Part shown: one piece after another, positions 7,582-9,043 of the stretch
How positions within the stretch are numbered: position 1 is the stretch's first letter
Layout of the letters: the number at the start of each line of letters is the position of its first letter
Assembly (NCBI GenBank): GCA_004555145.1
Contig: SFJB01000073.1
Location: forward strand, 1 to 9,043
Reading direction: 5' to 3'
Length of the DNA stretch: 9,043 nt
Source: Bacteroidales bacterium
GTDB taxonomy: Bacteria; Bacteroidota; Bacteroidia; Bacteroidales; UBA932
Notes under the pieces: model-generated
Database searches by the model: none
Seen by the model: the letters and a program-made list of their open reading frames with translations, nothing else
Told to the model about the DNA's origin: nothing
Program-made: the position numbers and the translations under genes

Positions 7582-7625
7582 GATTGGTCATTATTGTTGG
7601 GAATACAAGTATACGATAAAATGCG

Positions 7626-7633
7626 TATATTTG
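7626..7633 (+). promoter_or_regulatory. -7 promoter element of the riboswitch-controlled gene
   Basis: TATATTTG at 7626-7633 is an exact TAnnTTTG match. A start about 7 nt downstream (near 7640) would place the 5' end of the RNA at the first helix of the TPP riboswitch. The -33 region is poor: the nearest TTG (7597-7599) is 26 bp away instead of 19-21. Confidence 0.55.
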
Positions 7634-7642
7634 TTACGAATT

Positions 7643-7724
7643 AATCAAAGGGGTGCCCGGGCTGTCCGGGCTGAGATTATACCCTCAAAACCTGATGCAG
7701 ACAATACTGACGTAGGGATTGAGT
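7643..7724 (+). promoter_or_regulatory. TPP riboswitch (THI element)
   Basis: The sequence carries the diagnostic TPP aptamer segments in order: GGGGTGCC (7650-7657), CTGAGA (7671-7676) running into TTATACCC (7677-7684), ACCTGAT (7690-7696), AATACTGACG (7703-7712) and TAGGGA (7713-7718). Helices can be drawn: P1 TCAA 7645-7648 with TTGA 7719-7722; P2 GGGT 7651-7654 with ACCC 7681-7684; P3 GCCCGG 7655-7660 with CCGGGC 7666-7671; P5 CAG 7698-7700 with CTG 7707-7709. CTGAGA is the pyrimidine-ring pocket. It binds thiamin pyrophosphate in the mRNA and normally lowers expression when TPP is plentiful. It sits 60 nt before the methyltransferase-TenA gene, which ties that gene to thiamin status. Confidence 0.95.
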
Positions 7725-7731
7725 CTCACCA

Positions 7732-7748
7732 CGCCGATGCTCTCGGCG
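7732..7748 (+). terminator. Hairpin after the riboswitch, candidate expression platform
   Basis: CGCCGA (7732-7737) and TCGGCG (7743-7748) form a perfect 6-bp GC-rich stem with a 5-nt loop, 8 nt downstream of the aptamer. A C-run (7750-7754) and TTTTGTT (7756-7762) follow. This resembles an intrinsic terminator with a displaced T-tract. The C-run could alternatively pair with the G-run 7650-7653 of the aptamer when TPP is absent. The choice between transcriptional and translational control is not settled by the sequence. Confidence 0.4.
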
Positions 7749-7784
7749 ACCCCCATTTTGTTAAACATAATTTATTACAACACA

Positions 7785-9043
7785 ATGGGTTATCAAGCAT
7801 TTGACCAGTATGCATCCGAATACGATGCCTGGTTTCTGGAAAACACCAACGTCCTGGAAACGGAACTCCGTCTGGTCGCCTCCTGCCTCAAGAATTCCGG
7901 CAGGATACTCTCCATCGGCTGCGGCAGCGGCCTTTTCGAAAAGCTCCTGGCAGACCGCTACGGCATACGTATCACCCACGGCATAGAGCCGGCAGAAGGA
8001 ATGGCTGCGATAGCCAGGAAGCGCGGTTTCGACGTGGAAATCAACACGGCAGAGGAAGCCGACTACGGCACTGAGTGCTACGACACGGTCCTTTTCAACG
8101 GCTGCCCTTGCTATATGCAGGACCTGGGAGCAGCTCTGCGCAAGGCAATGCAGGCCCTGACCCCGGGAGGCAAGGTGGTCGTCATTGACGTACCAAAGGA
8201 AAGTCCTTACGGACTCATATATAACCTCGCTCTTGCAGTGGGCACATGGGACCACCCTCTGCTCGAAGGATGCAAACCCAAGGATCCGTATCCGATAGAA
8301 CTGGTGAAGCAGGCAGCGTGGCGCACCACCAAAGAGAAGTCTGACATCATCAAGAGCTGCGGTTACGTGAACCTCCAGTATTCGCAGACCCTGACCCTCG
8401 ACCCTCACTATTCATACACCGCCATAGAAGACCCGATTGAAGGTTACGACAGGGGGTCCTACGTGGCCATCTGCGCGCAGAAACCTGCCGCCGTATGCGG
8501 GAAGAAATGGAGCGAAAGGGCCTGGGAGGCAGTACAGGGCATAATGGAAGACATTCACAGGCACCCATTCCTGCAGGAAATGGCAGCCGGCACCCTGCCT
8601 TCAGAGAAGTTCGTGACTTACCTCGAACAGGACAAGATCTATATCAAGAATTACTCCGAGGAAATGCTTGCTCTAGCGAAAATGTTGCCTCAGAGCCGTT
8701 TGCAGAGCCTTTTCGAGGAGTTTGCGCGCGAAGGAATTGCAGCCGAGGAAGCCCTCCACAAGAGCCTGAGCGAGCAGTTCGGACGCCCGGACGGAGTCGT
8801 CACCCCGCTCGAAGGCACCAGTGAATATATGAGCCACACCCGCCAGTTCTTCGAGAAGCCGGACCTCGCCCTCGCGATGGCGGCAATGCTCCCATGCATG
8901 TGGGTGTACAACGAGGTCGGCAAATACATAATCAGCATTGAGAAGGGCGGCGAAAGCAACCCTTACCACGACTGGATCAGTTGCTACTCCTCGCCGCTGA
9001 TGGATGAGGGAGTGGAGAACAGCATACTTCTTGCAGACGAATT
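7785..9043 (+). CDS. SAM-dependent methyltransferase-TenA (thiaminase II) fusion, 3' end outside window
   Basis: One uninterrupted frame of 419 full codons runs off the window. Residues 1-235 are a class I methyltransferase: motif I ILSIGCGSG (41-49), acidic Glu68 in GIEP at the end of strand 2 for the SAM ribose, strand 4 with NGCPCYM, LTPGG then KVVVIDVP (130-137), and a final strand near YVAICAQ. From about residue 243 it is TenA/thiaminase II, which hydrolyses aminopyrimidines to give HMP for thiamin salvage. TenA active-site positions seen are Asp283 and Tyr286 (YLEQDKIY), Tyr348, Cys371 and Tyr375 (LPCMWVY) and probably Tyr394 (NPYHDWI); the late catalytic Glu would lie beyond the window. 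Having the Cys marks a TenA_C-type enzyme. The ATG at 7785 gives a normal methyltransferase N-terminus. A TPP riboswitch controls it. The methylated substrate is unknown; I do not know of a characterised protein of this architecture. Confidence 0.92.
   Translation, partial: MGYQAFDQYASEYDAWFLENTNVLETELRLVASCLKNSGRILSIGCGSGLFEKLLADRYGIRITHGIEPAEGMAAIARKRGFDVEINTAEEADYGTECYDTVLFNGCPCYMQDLGAALRKAMQALTPGGKVVVIDVPKESPYGLIYNLALAVGTWDHPLLEGCKPKDPYPIELVKQAAWRTTKEKSDIIKSCGYVNLQYSQTLTLDPHYSYTAIEDPIEGYDRGSYVAICAQKPAAVCGKKWSERAWEAVQGIMEDIHRHPFLQEMAAGTLPSEKFVTYLEQDKIYIKNYSEEMLALAKMLPQSRLQSLFEEFAREGIAAEEALHKSLSEQFGRPDGVVTPLEGTSEYMSHTRQFFEKPDLALAMAAMLPCMWVYNEVGKYIISIEKGGESNPYHDWISCYSSPLMDEGVENSILLADE

Noticed and set aside
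7412..7804. 130-codon plus-strand frame across the GH92 remnant and the riboswitch
   Set aside because: It reads antisense to the signal peptide and straight through the TPP aptamer, so it is not coding.
7761..8408. 215-codon minus-strand frame opposite the methyltransferase domain
   Set aside because: The plus strand carries all methyltransferase motifs in one frame; the antisense product has none and would begin inside that gene.
8440..8530. Possible frameshift joining separate methyltransferase and tenA genes
   Set aside because: Codon-by-codon reading from 7785 stays in one frame through both domains with no stop.
1..9043. tRNA, rRNA, CRISPR array, insertion sequence or integrase
   Set aside because: I looked for cloverleaf segments, regularly spaced repeats, terminal inverted repeats and transposase motifs and saw none.

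Overview
The window looks like a chromosomal segment from a fairly GC-rich member of the Bacteroidales (Bacteroidota). Three things point there. Four start regions carry the Bacteroidota-type -7 promoter element TAnnTTTG (upstream of pyrG, the flavodiiron gene, the DUF3667 gene and the riboswitch). Shine-Dalgarno sequences are mostly absent. The gene types also fit: a SusC/BtuB-style TonB-dependent receptor, a GH92 glycosidase remnant, a DUF3667 membrane protein and an FprA flavodiiron protein. Species cannot be fixed from the sequence.

Layout. 1-2329 (+): the C-terminal 505 residues of a TonB-dependent outer-membrane receptor, followed 10 nt later by a FecCD/BtuC-type ABC permease that lacks its usual N-terminus and has no binding protein or ATPase downstream. 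2348-5162 (+): a pyrG promoter lying almost on the start codon, pyrG (CTP synthase), and an AraJ-like MFS exporter whose ATG overlaps the pyrG stop (ATGA). 5221-6408 (-): an A-type flavodiiron protein, convergent with the exporter. 6438-6475: a compact divergent promoter region. 6522-7340 (+): a DUF3667 zinc-ribbon membrane protein. 7402-7581 (-): the start of a GH92 glycosidase (signal peptide plus first motif) with the rest missing. 7626-7748: promoter, TPP riboswitch and a downstream hairpin. 7785-9043 (+): one open frame, running off the end of the window, that encodes a class I SAM methyltransferase fused to a TenA (thiaminase II) domain.

How the genes work together. The window is mostly housekeeping and transport genes in short, probably independent units rather than one system. 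The receptor and permease are probable remnants or parts of a metal-chelate or corrinoid uptake locus. PyrG and the exporter look translationally coupled, though no functional link is known. The most unusual unit is at the right end: a thiamin-pyrophosphate-sensing RNA directly controls a methyltransferase-TenA fusion. This places an unidentified methylation reaction in thiamin or pyrimidine (HMP) salvage. All the TenA active-site positions that fall inside the window are present, so the TenA half is probably catalytic.
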